Positions 26,719 through 36,065 of a DNA stretch of 64,000 nt are shown here, piece after piece. The notes beneath the pieces were generated by a model that was not told the DNA's origin, searched no databases, and saw only the letters and a program-made list of their open reading frames with translations. Each line of letters begins with the position of its first letter. Position 1 is the first letter of the stretch. The stretch lies in contig LWDH01000002.1 of assembly GCA_002083395.1 (NCBI GenBank), forward strand, positions 1 to 64,000, given 5' to 3'. A program made the position numbers and the translations under genes. Source of the stretch: Proteobacteria bacterium SG_bin4. Its GTDB lineage: Bacteria > Pseudomonadota > Gammaproteobacteria > Burkholderiales > Nitrosomonadaceae.

Positions 26719-27615
26719 CTATGGTAATAACTGCTCCCGCTGCAACAAAAAAACAAATTCATCACCGCCGCTGGTTTCCAGCCAGGTAAACGGTAATTGC
26801 GGATATGCTTGTTCCAAGGCATCGCGGTTGTGGCCGATTTCGACGATGAGGATACCGTTTTCGGTTAAATGCCGGGCGGCATGCCGCAGGATTTGCCGGG
26901 TGGCGTCGAGGCCGTCTTCACCGCTCGCGAGGGCGCTGTCAGGTTCATGACGGTATTCCTGCGGCAGTTGCGCCATCGATGCGGCGTTGACGTACGGCGG
27001 GTTGCTGATGATCAGATCGTAGCATTTTCCTTGCAGCGCTGAGAATAAGTCGGATTCGATCAGCTCGATTCGGTGTTCCAACCCGTAATCCTCCACGTTT
27101 TTATGCGCGACGACGAGTGCATTTCCGGAAAGATCAGCGGCGTCGATCTGCGCATTTGCAAAAGCATGCGCCATCAGAATGGCAAGACATCCGGAACCGG
27201 TGCAGAGATCGAGTGCCGCTGTGATGTGATCGGGGTCGGCGATCCACGGCGACAACTGTGTTTGCAGCAATTCGGCAATGAACGAACGCGGGATGATGAC
27301 GCGTTCGTCGACATAAAAATTGAATTCTCCGAGCCAGGCTTCATGTGTCAGATAGGCCGCAGGGATGCGTTCATGAACGCGGCGCTCGAGGATGTCGAGA
27401 ACATATTTACATTCGGTTGCGGTGATGCGGGCATCGAGAAACGGCTCGAGTTGCTCGATTGGCAAATAAAGTGTTTTCAGAATAAGATATGCAGCTTCAT
27501 CGTAGGCGCTGGCGGAGCCGTGACCGAAATGCAATCCGGCTTTGTTAAACTGGCTGACGGCAAAACGTAACAGGTCGCGGACGGTATGAAGTTGTGTGTG
27601 CGCTTCGGAAAACAT
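26719..27615 (-). CDS. prmB: Ribosomal protein L3 N5-glutamine methyltransferase
   Basis: PrmB methylates a Gln of ribosomal protein L3. The 298-residue protein has the SAM-binding motif ALDLCTGSGCLAILMAHAF, the catalytic NPPY motif as IISNPPYVN, and the PrmB-type RHEPDSALASGEDGLD segment. The N-terminal helical domain with RIPAAYLTHEAWLGEFNFYV matches PrmB rather than PrmC. The gene stands alone upstream of the IS200 element. Confidence 0.93.
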   Translation of the reverse strand: MFSEAHTQLHTVRDLLRFAVSQFNKAGLHFGHGSASAYDEAAYLILKTLYLPIEQLEPFLDARITATECKYVLDILERRVHERIPAAYLTHEAWLGEFNFYVDERVIIPRSFIAELLQTQLSPWIADPDHITAALDLCTGSGCLAILMAHAFANAQIDAADLSGNALVVAHKNVEDYGLEHRIELIESDLFSALQGKCYDLIISNPPYVNAASMAQLPQEYRHEPDSALASGEDGLDATRQILRHAARHLTENGILIVEIGHNRDALEQAYPQLPFTWLETSGGDEFVFLLQREQLLP

Positions 27616-27796
27616 GGTGTCATTAATCGGCAGGTTTAATCTACGTTGATAAGCAACAAGAGCCGGCGGTGCCCGCCGCTACGTGCTGCAATGTAGCATA
27701 AATAATCATTCCTTTACCTAATTAATACAAGGTAAACCCCCGGCTCTGCCGGGGGACTCCCAAAGGTTTGACCGTTACGGCAGTCGTCGTAACGTT

Positions 27797-27821
27797 CTCG
27801 TCCCAACCACGAGACGAGGAG
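27797..27821 (+). promoter_or_regulatory. Hairpin that can mask the tnpA ribosome binding site
   Basis: CTCGTC (27797-27802) can pair with GACGAG (27813-27818), which overlaps the GAGGAG ribosome binding site (27816-27821). Just upstream CGTTACG and CGTAACG form another stem. IS200 elements are known to repress transposase translation through leader hairpins. Confidence 0.55.
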
Positions 27822-27827
27822 TCAAAG

Positions 27828-28256
27828 ATGAAGGAGTACCAAAGTTTGAGCCATACGCGCTGGGATTGTAAATATCATGTGGTATTTATACCGAAGCGAC
27901 GGAAGAAGCTGATATTTGGCAAGCTCAGGAAGCATTTAGGGGAAGTATTGCGTGACTTGGCAAATCAGAAGGAAAGCACAATTGTAGAAGGACATTGGAT
28001 GCTGGATCACATTCACATGTGCATTAGTATTCCACCGAAGCACTCAGTGTCGCATGTTGTAGGTTTTATCAAAGGTAAAAGTGCAATAGCCATAGCGCGC
28101 CAATTGGGTAAGGGTAGGAATTTCACGGGAGAGAGTTTTTGGGCTCGCGGGTATTTTGTATCAACGGTAGGTCTGGATGAAGAAATGGTCAGAGCGTATA
28201 TTCGAGATCAGGAAAAGGAAGATGAGCGTTATGACCAGCTGAAACTGGGTATGTAG
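27828..28256 (+). CDS. tnpA: IS200/IS605-family Y1 transposase TnpA
   Basis: TnpA catalyses single-strand transposition with a HUH-type active site and one Tyr. The 142-residue protein shows the family sequence SHTRWDCKYHVVFIPKRRKK, the metal-binding HIHMCISIPPKHSV, FIKGKSAI, FWARGYFVSTVGLDEE and the Tyr in RAYIRDQEKED. It is full length with no stop, so could be active. The preferred ATG at 27828 has GAGGAG 6 bases upstream. Confidence 0.93.
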   Translation: MKEYQSLSHTRWDCKYHVVFIPKRRKKLIFGKLRKHLGEVLRDLANQKESTIVEGHWMLDHIHMCISIPPKHSVSHVVGFIKGKSAIAIARQLGKGRNFTGESFWARGYFVSTVGLDEEMVRAYIRDQEKEDERYDQLKLGM

Positions 28257-28363
28257 GTGCCGCTTTAGCGGCTCACAGACAGCCCCTTTGAGGGGCCCCA
28301 ATGATAAGCCTCCGGCTCTGCCGGAGGTAATTTAACTTTGTCATTCCGAATGTAAGATAATTG

Positions 28364-28846
28364 ATGGCGGATCCGGATATTCAGTTTATGCAAGCGGCCT
28401 TGGCGCTTGCGCAACAAGCGCAGGGGTGCGGCGAAGTGCCGGTGGGTGCAGTCGTGGTGCAACGCGGCATCATTGTCGGGCGTGGCCACAACCGTCCGAT
28501 TTCCGCCGCCGATCCGACAGCACACGCCGAAATCATGGCGCTGCGTGACGCCGGCAAGCATTTGTGCAACTACCGTTTGCTCGATTGTACCTTGTATGTC
28601 ACTTTGGAGCCGTGCACGATGTGCATCGGTGCGATTTTTCATGCGCGCATTCAACGTCTGGTTTTTGCCGCGGCCGATCCCAAAACCGGGGCCTGCGGCA
28701 GCGTTATCGATCTGCCGGTGGAAAGCCGCCTGAATCATCATTTGCAAGTGACCGCCGGCGTGCTTGCGCCGGAGGCCAGCGAATTGCTTAAACAATTTTT
28801 TGTGCAACGGCGCAAATCAGCAGAGCCATGCGATCATGAACATTAA
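28364..28846 (+). CDS. tadA: tRNA-specific adenosine deaminase
   Basis: TadA converts the wobble adenosine of tRNA-Arg(ACG) to inosine. The 160-residue protein has the zinc and catalytic motif TAHAEIMAL and PCTMCIGA, with an N-terminal FMQAALALAQQA helix and GEVPVGAVVV strand typical of the family. The ATG at 28364 is preferred over a TTG one codon earlier. The stop overlaps the start of the L,D-transpeptidase gene by 11 bases. Confidence 0.95.
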   Translation: MADPDIQFMQAALALAQQAQGCGEVPVGAVVVQRGIIVGRGHNRPISAADPTAHAEIMALRDAGKHLCNYRLLDCTLYVTLEPCTMCIGAIFHARIQRLVFAAADPKTGACGSVIDLPVESRLNHHLQVTAGVLAPEASELLKQFFVQRRKSAEPCDHEH

Positions 28847-29315
28847 CATCCACATTGCTGCTCAAGAACTCGAATTATTCGATGGGCAAGGGCGGATTCT
28901 CCGGCGATATCGCATTTCATCGGCGAAGAATGGCACCGGTCAGGAAAATGGCAGTTTTTGTACGCCGCTTGGTAAGCATATCATTCGCGCCAAGATTGGC
29001 GCCGGTCAGCCGACTAACACCGTTTTTGTGCGGCGCCGCCCGACCGGTGAAATATATTCACCGCAATTGGCGAAGCAGTTTCCCAAGCGTGACTGGATTC
29101 TGACCCGCATCCTCTGGTTGTCCGGTTGCGAGCCTGGATTCAACCGTTTGGGCTCGGTCGATACCATGCGCCGCTATATCTATATCCACGGCACACCGGA
29201 CAGTGTGGAAATGGGCACACCTGGATCGATCGGCTGTATCCGCATGCGTAATAGCGATTTACTGGAATTGTTTGATTTCGTCGATGCTGGCACGCCGGTT
29301 GACATAATTGCATAG
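28836..29315 (+). CDS. L,D-transpeptidase (YkuD domain)
   Basis: The 159-residue protein is a bare YkuD domain with the active-site pattern IHGTPDSVEMGTPGSIGCIRM (His then S-x-G-C-x-R) near residues 110-130. Such enzymes make 3-3 or protein-peptidoglycan crosslinks or cut them. No signal peptide is evident from the ATG at 28836, which is unusual for an enzyme acting in the periplasm; related short proteins are annotated as ErfK/YbiS-like. It overlaps tadA and is followed by the LysM/FecR gene. Confidence 0.85.
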   Translation: MNINIHIAAQELELFDGQGRILRRYRISSAKNGTGQENGSFCTPLGKHIIRAKIGAGQPTNTVFVRRRPTGEIYSPQLAKQFPKRDWILTRILWLSGCEPGFNRLGSVDTMRRYIYIHGTPDSVEMGTPGSIGCIRMRNSDLLELFDFVDAGTPVDIIA

Positions 29316-29373
29316 ATAATTGCACGAATTTCCCTTAAAATTCAAGTTCGTCTGTCAGGTACCGGAGAAAGAC

Positions 29374-31029
29374 ATGAAACTTCTCAAGTTAAGGAAATTT
29401 TTCATCAGATGGTTATGGCTGCTCTCCGGTTTGCTTGTTGGTCCCAATCTTGCAGTTGCCGAAGAATGGATTTATACCGTTCGTCCCGGCGATAACTTGT
29501 GGAATCTCACCGAACGGCATCTGAGCAGCATGCGCTACGTTTATCAATTGCAGCAGCTCAATAAAATTCTCAACCCCTACGCGATCCCGCCAGGAACCAA
29601 AATTAGAATACCGGTGGCTTGGTCAAAGCAGATATCCGAAGGTGTCAGTGCCCGCGTGATCAATGTACAAGGGACGGCGCTGTTGAAGCGATTTGATTCA
29701 GAAAATAATATACCCATCGAATTGGGGATGCAGCTTTTTGCCGGCGATGAAGTCCGCAGCGAAAACGACGGTTTTGTAACCATCGAATTTACCGATCAAT
29801 CGATTCTGCGCTTACAGGACGGCAGTTTGATTCGCATTAACGCGATGAAAATCTTCGGCGATTTCGGCTTGGTTGATACTTTGATTGATTTGCAACAAGG
29901 TCGAACGGAAAATGCCGTGCCGAAAAAATCCGAGACCGGTACGCGGTTTCGCATTAAAACACCTTCTGCGGTGAGTTCCGTCCGCGGTACGGATTTTCGT
30001 GTCGGCATAACCGGCGCAAGCGAAAGCACCAGCAGCGAAGTTTTAAGCGGATTGGTGCAAGTGAGTGCTGAGACAAAAGAAATCGGTGTTCCTGCCGGTT
30101 ATGGGACTGTCACCGTACAGGGATTGCCACCGGGTGCGCCGGTCAAGCTACTGCCGCCGCCCGATCTAAGCAGCACGCCGTCGTTGTATGAGCAATTACC
30201 GCTGGTCATTACATTAACTCCGCTGGTTGGTGCGGTGGCTTACCGCGCGCAGATCGCCAGCGATCAAAAATTTGAGAATTTAAGAACCGAATTCACCACC
30301 GGTAAATTGCCGTTCCGCGATGGCGATATTCCCGACGGTGATTACTGGCTGCGCGTTCGTGGCATTGATGCGAACGGCATTGAAGGTTATGACGCAGTGA
30401 TGGCTTTCACATTGAACGCGCGACCGGAGCCGCCTTTCATTCTGGCACCGCTGCCGGATGGCGTGGCAGATCCGGTAATCCGGGAATTCCAATGGGCCGT
30501 GCAACCGGAAGCCTCGCACTATATTGTGATGGTGAGCAGGGATGCCGGTTTCTCGGATCTGATCGTGCAAGATACACAAGTCAGAACCAACAAATTCCAT
30601 CTGGCTGATCCATTGGAACCGGGTCATTATTTCTGGCGGGTCGCATCGGTTTCCGCGATCGAGGGTATGGGTCCGTTTACCGATGCCATCCCTTTCAGAA
30701 TGCCTTATCCCGGTCCAGCGATGGAAGAAACCAAGTTCGATAAGTCGCAAATGACATTCGGATGGCGTGCTGGCGGCGAAGGTCAACGCTTTCATTTTCA
30801 ACTGGCGCGTGACGCGGAATTTCAGCAAATCCTTCATGACGAACAAACCTCCGCCACCCGTCTGACCGTGCAGCGGCCCGACGGCGGCACCTATTATCTT
30901 CGTACCAAAACCATTGAATCCGATGGCTTTGAAGGGCCTTGGGGGCCGCCGCAAGCCATCGAAATACCTTACGCCAATCCCTATTGGATGATATTGCCGT
31001 TCGCGCCGCTCGTTGATCTCTTATTATGA
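29374..31029 (+). CDS. LysM and FecR domain periplasmic protein
   Basis: From the ATG at 29374 (GGAG 7 bases upstream) the 551-residue protein has a signal peptide ending near NLAVAEE, a LysM domain (residues about 33-78, YTVRPGDNLWNL), a FecR domain (about 85-210, with SSVRGTDFRVGI), then repeated fibronectin-like segments such as PLVGAVAYRAQIASD and PEASHYIVMVSRD. It is likely periplasmic and peptidoglycan-bound. Its last codons overlap by 4 bases with the CHASE2 diguanylate cyclase gene, so the pair may form a sensing unit. FecR here is not next to an ECF sigma gene. Confidence 0.85.
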   Translation: MKLLKLRKFFIRWLWLLSGLLVGPNLAVAEEWIYTVRPGDNLWNLTERHLSSMRYVYQLQQLNKILNPYAIPPGTKIRIPVAWSKQISEGVSARVINVQGTALLKRFDSENNIPIELGMQLFAGDEVRSENDGFVTIEFTDQSILRLQDGSLIRINAMKIFGDFGLVDTLIDLQQGRTENAVPKKSETGTRFRIKTPSAVSSVRGTDFRVGITGASESTSSEVLSGLVQVSAETKEIGVPAGYGTVTVQGLPPGAPVKLLPPPDLSSTPSLYEQLPLVITLTPLVGAVAYRAQIASDQKFENLRTEFTTGKLPFRDGDIPDGDYWLRVRGIDANGIEGYDAVMAFTLNARPEPPFILAPLPDGVADPVIREFQWAVQPEASHYIVMVSRDAGFSDLIVQDTQVRTNKFHLADPLEPGHYFWRVASVSAIEGMGPFTDAIPFRMPYPGPAMEETKFDKSQMTFGWRAGGEGQRFHFQLARDAEFQQILHDEQTSATRLTVQRPDGGTYYLRTKTIESDGFEGPWGPPQAIEIPYANPYWMILPFAPLVDLLL

Positions 31030-33905
31030 CCGGGCGGTTACACAGGATTTATCGCAGCGCTTTTCTGCTGCGCGCATTTTTGTTGCTCTCCGGGATCGTT
31101 GTGCTGTCTTATTTCGATGTGCTGGAACGGATCGATGCGGTTTTTTATGATCGGCTTACGGCTGTTCAGCATGACGTGCCTGATGATCGTATTGTCATCG
31201 TGGCCATTGATGAAGGCAGTTTGCAAGCTTTAGGCCGCTGGCCCTGGTCACGCAGCGTGCACGCTGAAATCGTTCAACGGCTCCATCGCGCCGGAAGCCA
31301 AGTGATAGTCCTTGATTTATTGTTTGCGGAACCGCAGGAAAATGATCGCTATGCGGATGAGCTTCTTGCATCCGCAATGGCCCGGCATGGCAAGGTTATT
31401 TTGCCGGTAGCTCCGGGTGAAAGCGGTTTAGAACAAATTTTCCTGGTTGAACCGCTGAACATTTTCCAGCGATACGCGATTCTAGGGCATACCGATATTG
31501 AGTTGGATAGCGACGGTATTGCCCGCCGTATTTATCTGAAAGCAGGAATCGATCAACCGGTCTGGCCGGCTCTGGGGCTGGCGGTCGCGGATTCTGCAAA
31601 AAACCGGGCGGAAACCGTTGATCACCAACCTTTAGCCGATCATGACAATCCTACCGTCGGGTACTGGGCCCGGACGCAGGAGGTGTTGATACCTTATGCC
31701 GGTTCATCCGGCAGCTTTCAGCAATTTTCGTATGTGCAGGTTTTGTCTGATGATCAGGTGCTGGCCAGATTAAGCGATAAAATCGTGCTGATTGGCATGA
31801 CGGCCACGGGTATGGGGGCAAGACTTGCGACGCCGGTTTCCCCGATTAAACGGCAACCCATGAGCGGCATCGAATGGCATGCCAATGTCGTCAATATGTT
31901 GTTGCATGACCGTGCGATCACGCCGCTACCCAGTTTTATCGCGAGCATCGCTTCAGCCGCATGGGTGTTGATGATCCTGCTCGTGGCCGTTGTTTATTGG
32001 CGCAACATTTCCATACACGCGTTATTAGCAGTGTTGATGTTCGGATTAATGCTGACCTGGTTGCTATTGAGTCATGGACGCATTTGGTTTCCTCCAGCAG
32101 CAGCCATGCTCGGCACCATTGCAATTTATCCATTGTTGAATTGGAAACGAATCAACGAGTTCATGCATTCGCTGTTTCAAACCAAAGCTCAATCCAGTGC
32201 GGCATTGGAGTCGGTTGGAGATGGTGTCATTACTACCGATGCCAATGATCATATTATTTATATGAATAAAGGAGCGGAAAGAATCCTCGGGTTGCCATTA
32301 AATATGGTTCAAGGTGTTTTACTGACCAAACTGATCAGGCTGAGTCAAATGCGCGATAGCGGTTCAGCCGAATCGGATGGTTTTGAATTGACCCTTTCCG
32401 CTTCGAGTGATGCAGCAATGCAGTGTTATATCAATACGGCTGATAGCGAGAAGCGTGCGGTGCGCATTACCCGGCATGCGCTGCGCGATGAGCAGAATAC
32501 TCTGATCGGTTATGTGGTGGCATTGGCGGATATTACCGATACCGTAGAGCTGACCCGGCAGGTCGCTTATCAGGCAAGTTACGACAGTTTGACCAAATTG
32601 CCCAACCGGGCCTTATTGATGGCGCGATTCGAAGAAATAACGGCGACCCCGACTCCGCAAACGATAGCCGTTTTTTTTGTGGCGCTCGACAGTTTTAAGA
32701 AGATTAACGATGCTTTAGGTCATCGCGCCGGTGACGAATTATTGAAAATGGTTTCACAGCGGCTTGTCGAAACCGCAGGACCGGATTCTATCGTCGCGCG
32801 CTGGGGGGGTGATGAATTTGTTCTATTGTTCAAAACATTAAATAAAGAAGAAGACACGCTCCAGTTGGCGCAGAAAATTCTGACTGCAATCCGGCATCAA
32901 TTTCATTTGCTCGATCAGGATATATTCGTGACTGTGAGCATCGGCATCAGCCTTTACCCTGACAATGGCATCAATTGCGAGGAAGTTCTGGAGCGTGCCA
33001 GTACAGCGATTCACCGCGTAAAAAATGAGGGGGGCGACAATTTCGGATTTTATTCAAGCGAATCTTCGGTGGCATGGACGCGGGACCGGTTGGAACTGGA
33101 GAAGGAGTTGCGGCTGGCGTTAAATCACGATCGGTTGCTGGTACTCTATCAACCGATTGTCGATGTGTATCAGCGGCGCATTGTGCGTTTGGAAGCGCTG
33201 GTGCGATGGCCGCACCGGAGCCGGGGAGAATTGTCCCCGAGCGAGTTTGTTCCTTTGGCAGAAAGTGTCGGATTGATGGGGCAATTGGGGGAGAAAGTAT
33301 TGCGCACGGCGTGCCGGGACGCCTGGCAATTATTTTCCGATGGGCGCACCGTTCATGTCTCTGTCAATGTGCATCCGCATCAATTGCTCCACGGTAATTT
33401 TGTGCATACCTTGTCACAGGTGTTGCTGGAAACGAAATTGCCGCCTGCTTCGCTGATTCTCGAAGTGACCGAAACCGCCGTCGTCTGTGATTTGGGACGG
33501 GCATCTGAAATTTTAGCGCGGATCCGGGCGCTGGGTGTTTTGATCGCACTTGATGATTTTGGCACTGGATATTCCTCATTGACGCTGCTGCGGGAATTGC
33601 CGATCGATATTCTAAAAATCGATAAATCGTTTATCCGTGCCTTGGATCAGAATCTCAATGACTTAACGATTGTACAAGCGATCATCGGTCTGGGAGGCAA
33701 TCTGGGATTGGCGATAATCGCTGAGGGCGTCGAATCGGAAAGGCAGGTGCGGATATTACTGGACAATCGCTGTCATTTGCAGCAAGGTTATTATTTCAGC
33801 CGCCCGATACCGTTTGACGCGGTGGTACAATTACTGGGCGAAGCGGATCAATCCAATCCGGTTTCGATTGAGCGATTATGCGGCTTATTAGAGGTAAAGC
33901 AGTAA
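31026..33905 (+). CDS. CHASE2-PAS-GGDEF-EAL c-di-GMP signalling protein
   Basis: The 959-residue membrane protein has an N-terminal helix, a periplasmic CHASE2 domain (about residues 30-290), three helices (about 300-370), a PAS domain (from about 393), a GGDEF domain with intact WGGDEF near 595 and an EAL domain with intact EALVRW near 722 and DDFGTGYSSL near 842. Both catalytic motifs being intact means it could make and break cyclic di-GMP. It starts inside the stop of the LysM/FecR gene (ATGA overlap). Control of biofilm or exopolysaccharide is inferred. Confidence 0.92.
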   Translation: MTGRLHRIYRSAFLLRAFLLLSGIVVLSYFDVLERIDAVFYDRLTAVQHDVPDDRIVIVAIDEGSLQALGRWPWSRSVHAEIVQRLHRAGSQVIVLDLLFAEPQENDRYADELLASAMARHGKVILPVAPGESGLEQIFLVEPLNIFQRYAILGHTDIELDSDGIARRIYLKAGIDQPVWPALGLAVADSAKNRAETVDHQPLADHDNPTVGYWARTQEVLIPYAGSSGSFQQFSYVQVLSDDQVLARLSDKIVLIGMTATGMGARLATPVSPIKRQPMSGIEWHANVVNMLLHDRAITPLPSFIASIASAAWVLMILLVAVVYWRNISIHALLAVLMFGLMLTWLLLSHGRIWFPPAAAMLGTIAIYPLLNWKRINEFMHSLFQTKAQSSAALESVGDGVITTDANDHIIYMNKGAERILGLPLNMVQGVLLTKLIRLSQMRDSGSAESDGFELTLSASSDAAMQCYINTADSEKRAVRITRHALRDEQNTLIGYVVALADITDTVELTRQVAYQASYDSLTKLPNRALLMARFEEITATPTPQTIAVFFVALDSFKKINDALGHRAGDELLKMVSQRLVETAGPDSIVARWGGDEFVLLFKTLNKEEDTLQLAQKILTAIRHQFHLLDQDIFVTVSIGISLYPDNGINCEEVLERASTAIHRVKNEGGDNFGFYSSESSVAWTRDRLELEKELRLALNHDRLLVLYQPIVDVYQRRIVRLEALVRWPHRSRGELSPSEFVPLAESVGLMGQLGEKVLRTACRDAWQLFSDGRTVHVSVNVHPHQLLHGNFVHTLSQVLLETKLPPASLILEVTETAVVCDLGRASEILARIRALGVLIALDDFGTGYSSLTLLRELPIDILKIDKSFIRALDQNLNDLTIVQAIIGLGGNLGLAIIAEGVESERQVRILLDNRCHLQQGYYFSRPIPFDAVVQLLGEADQSNPVSIERLCGLLEVKQ

Positions 33906-33923
33906 CTTCAATTCATTGATCTG

Positions 33924-36065
33924 TCACGAAGGCGTGACATCGCAATAATGCTCCAGAAGGAGCTGTTGCGCCGATCGCGGTTTTGAAGTGCCGGGCTTCA
34001 AACGCTTATACGAACCGTCACTTTGCAACATCCAGGCTTGCGTGTTATCCGACAAATAATTTAATAAGCCATAATCCAGTACCGTGTCGCTGGTGCGTTT
34101 TTCTTCGATAGGAAAACAGACTTCCACGCGGTAATGCAGGTTGCGCGTCATCCAATCGGCGCTGGAGCAAAAGACCAATTCCTCGCCGCTGTTGTGAAAA
34201 TAGTAGACGCGGGTATGTTCCAGGAACCGGCCGACGATGGAACGGACGGTAATATTTTCAGAGATGCCTTTAATGCCGGGACGCAGGCAGCAAACGCCGC
34301 GAATGATCAAGTCGATTTTGACGTTGGCTTGCGATGCCTTATACAGCGCAGCGATGATTTCCGGGTCGACCAGCGCATTCATTTTGGCAATGATCCAGGC
34401 TTTTTTGCCTTCATTGGCTGCGCTGATTTCTTTCTCAATAAAGGTGAGTATGCCTTTATGCAAAGTGAATGGCGATTGCAACAATTTCTTCAGCTTGCCG
34501 GCGCGTCCTAAACCGGTCAATTGATGAAACAATTTATTGACGTCTTCGCCGATTGCCTTGTCGCAGGTTAACAAACCGTAATCGGTATAGATACGGGCAG
34601 TGCGCGCATGATAATTGCCGGTGCCCAGATGCACATAACGGCGCAACAACCGGCCTTCACGCCGGACTACCAGAATCATTTTTGCGTGGGTTTTATAATT
34701 GACCACCCCGTAAACAACGTGTGCGCCGGCTTGCTGCAATTCGCTGGCGAGTTCGATATTGGCTTCTTCATCGAAGCGCGCCCGCAATTCCACCACGACG
34801 GTCACTTCCTTGCCGGCACGGGCTGCGCCCTTCAGGATTTCCACAATCGCCGAGTCGGCGCCGGTGCGGTAAAGCGTTTGCTTAATCGACAGCACATTGG
34901 GGTCGGCAGCGGCCTGGCGCAGAAAATCAATCACCGGCGCAAACGACTGGAACGGATGATGCAGCAGGATATCGCCGTTATGCAAGACATCGAAGATGTT
35001 GTTGTTTTTTAACAGGCGTCTCGGTATGTCCGGTGTGAAACCGGGAAATTTTAATTCCGGGCGGTCGACCAGATCGCAGATAGCGAGCAATCTTCCCAAG
35101 TTAACCGGCCCCGTGACTTGATAGAGATCGCTCGGCTGCAAATCGAATTTTTGCAGCAGGAATTGACTCAGATTAGCCGGACAATTGTCGGCAACTTCCA
35201 ACCGCACAGCATCGCTGAACCGGCGTGACGGCAGTTCGCCTTCGAGGGCGCGCAACAAATCGTCGATTTCTTCATCGTCGATAAACAAGTCGCTGTCGCG
35301 CGTGACTTTGAATTGATAGCAACCAGTGACATTCATGCCCGGAAACAAATCACGGACATGCGCATGAATGATCGATGACAGCATCACAAAATCATGGCCG
35401 CCGCCGCTGACCTTCGCGGGAAGATGAATGATTCGCGGCAACGAGCGCGGTGCTTGCACGATGGCCATGCCAGAATCCCGGCCAAAGGCGTCTTTACCTT
35501 CCAGCGAGATGATGAAATAGAGATTCTTATTCAGAACGCGCGGGAACGGATGCGCCGGGTCGAGTCCGATCGGACTCAGCACCGGCAGCACCTCATCCTT
35601 AAAATAACGGTGTATCCAACGGCTCGTTGGAAGTTTCCACTGCGAGCGGCGCAACAACCGGATATTGTCCTTGGCCAATGCGGGGATGATCAAATTGTTC
35701 CACACGCTGTACTGTTCTTCGACAAAATGATGCGCAGTTTCACTGACGCGCGCCAAAACTTCCGAAGGTGACAGATTGTCGGCGCCGGTTTGGGTTGAGC
35801 CGTATTTGACTTGCTGCTTCAACCCGGCCACGCGGATTTCAAAGAACTCATCCAGATTGGTGCTGGCGATGCATAGGAAGCGCAATCGTTCGAGTAACGG
35901 CAGGCTCTCGTCTTTTGCTTGTTCGATGACGCGGCGGTTGAATTCCAGCAGACTGAGCTCGCGGTTGATATACAGCGATGCATTCTTTAAATCGAGGATT
36001 TCCATGGATGTTGATTGCTGCTCGGATTGTGTTGTGAAAGGAATTTCCGGGGTCCGCATTGTCAT
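33924..36065 (-). CDS. ppk1: Polyphosphate kinase 1
   Basis: PPK1 makes polyphosphate from ATP at the membrane. The 713 residues include SLYINRELSLLEFNRRVIEQA, the two catalytic His regions (YKTHAKMILVVRR and the later RVYYFHNSGEELVFCSSADWM), and HLGTGNYHARTARIYTDYG. Length is usual. An in-frame ATG about 20 codons in (MEILDLKN) is a possible alternative start. The gene begins within the stop of the sugar dehydrogenase gene (ATGA overlap), implying co-translation. Confidence 0.96.
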   Translation of the reverse strand: MTMRTPEIPFTTQSEQQSTSMEILDLKNASLYINRELSLLEFNRRVIEQAKDESLPLLERLRFLCIASTNLDEFFEIRVAGLKQQVKYGSTQTGADNLSPSEVLARVSETAHHFVEEQYSVWNNLIIPALAKDNIRLLRRSQWKLPTSRWIHRYFKDEVLPVLSPIGLDPAHPFPRVLNKNLYFIISLEGKDAFGRDSGMAIVQAPRSLPRIIHLPAKVSGGGHDFVMLSSIIHAHVRDLFPGMNVTGCYQFKVTRDSDLFIDDEEIDDLLRALEGELPSRRFSDAVRLEVADNCPANLSQFLLQKFDLQPSDLYQVTGPVNLGRLLAICDLVDRPELKFPGFTPDIPRRLLKNNNIFDVLHNGDILLHHPFQSFAPVIDFLRQAAADPNVLSIKQTLYRTGADSAIVEILKGAARAGKEVTVVVELRARFDEEANIELASELQQAGAHVVYGVVNYKTHAKMILVVRREGRLLRRYVHLGTGNYHARTARIYTDYGLLTCDKAIGEDVNKLFHQLTGLGRAGKLKKLLQSPFTLHKGILTFIEKEISAANEGKKAWIIAKMNALVDPEIIAALYKASQANVKIDLIIRGVCCLRPGIKGISENITVRSIVGRFLEHTRVYYFHNSGEELVFCSSADWMTRNLHYRVEVCFPIEEKRTSDTVLDYGLLNYLSDNTQAWMLQSDGSYKRLKPGTSKPRSAQQLLLEHYCDVTPS

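Larger units (their letters stand above)
27737..28327 (+). mobile_element. IS200-type insertion sequence
   Basis: A single transposase gene is flanked by two perfect 8-bp hairpins, each with a TCT loop: CCCCCGGC/GCCGGGGG at 27737-27755 and CCTCCGGC/GCCGGAGG at 28309-28327. Such subterminal hairpins are the end-recognition structures of IS200/IS605 elements. No tnpB or omega-RNA is present. True ends lie slightly outside the hairpins and cannot be fixed without an empty site. It sits between prmB and tadA. Confidence 0.85.

Noticed and set aside
26601..26822. Long N-terminal extension of the lipoprotein ending at 25854
   Set aside because: A strong ribosome site and lipoprotein signal place the start at 26600; the extension has no signal or domain.
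27660..27700. Short GGCGG/CCGCC hairpin as a CRISPR-like or IS end
   Set aside because: Single, short and not repeated; it lies in the prmB leader region and outside the IS hairpins.
33922..33939. Hairpin TGTCACG/CGTGACA as terminator between the EAL protein gene and ppk
   Set aside because: It includes the ppk stop codon and has no T run on either side, so support is too weak to list as a terminator.
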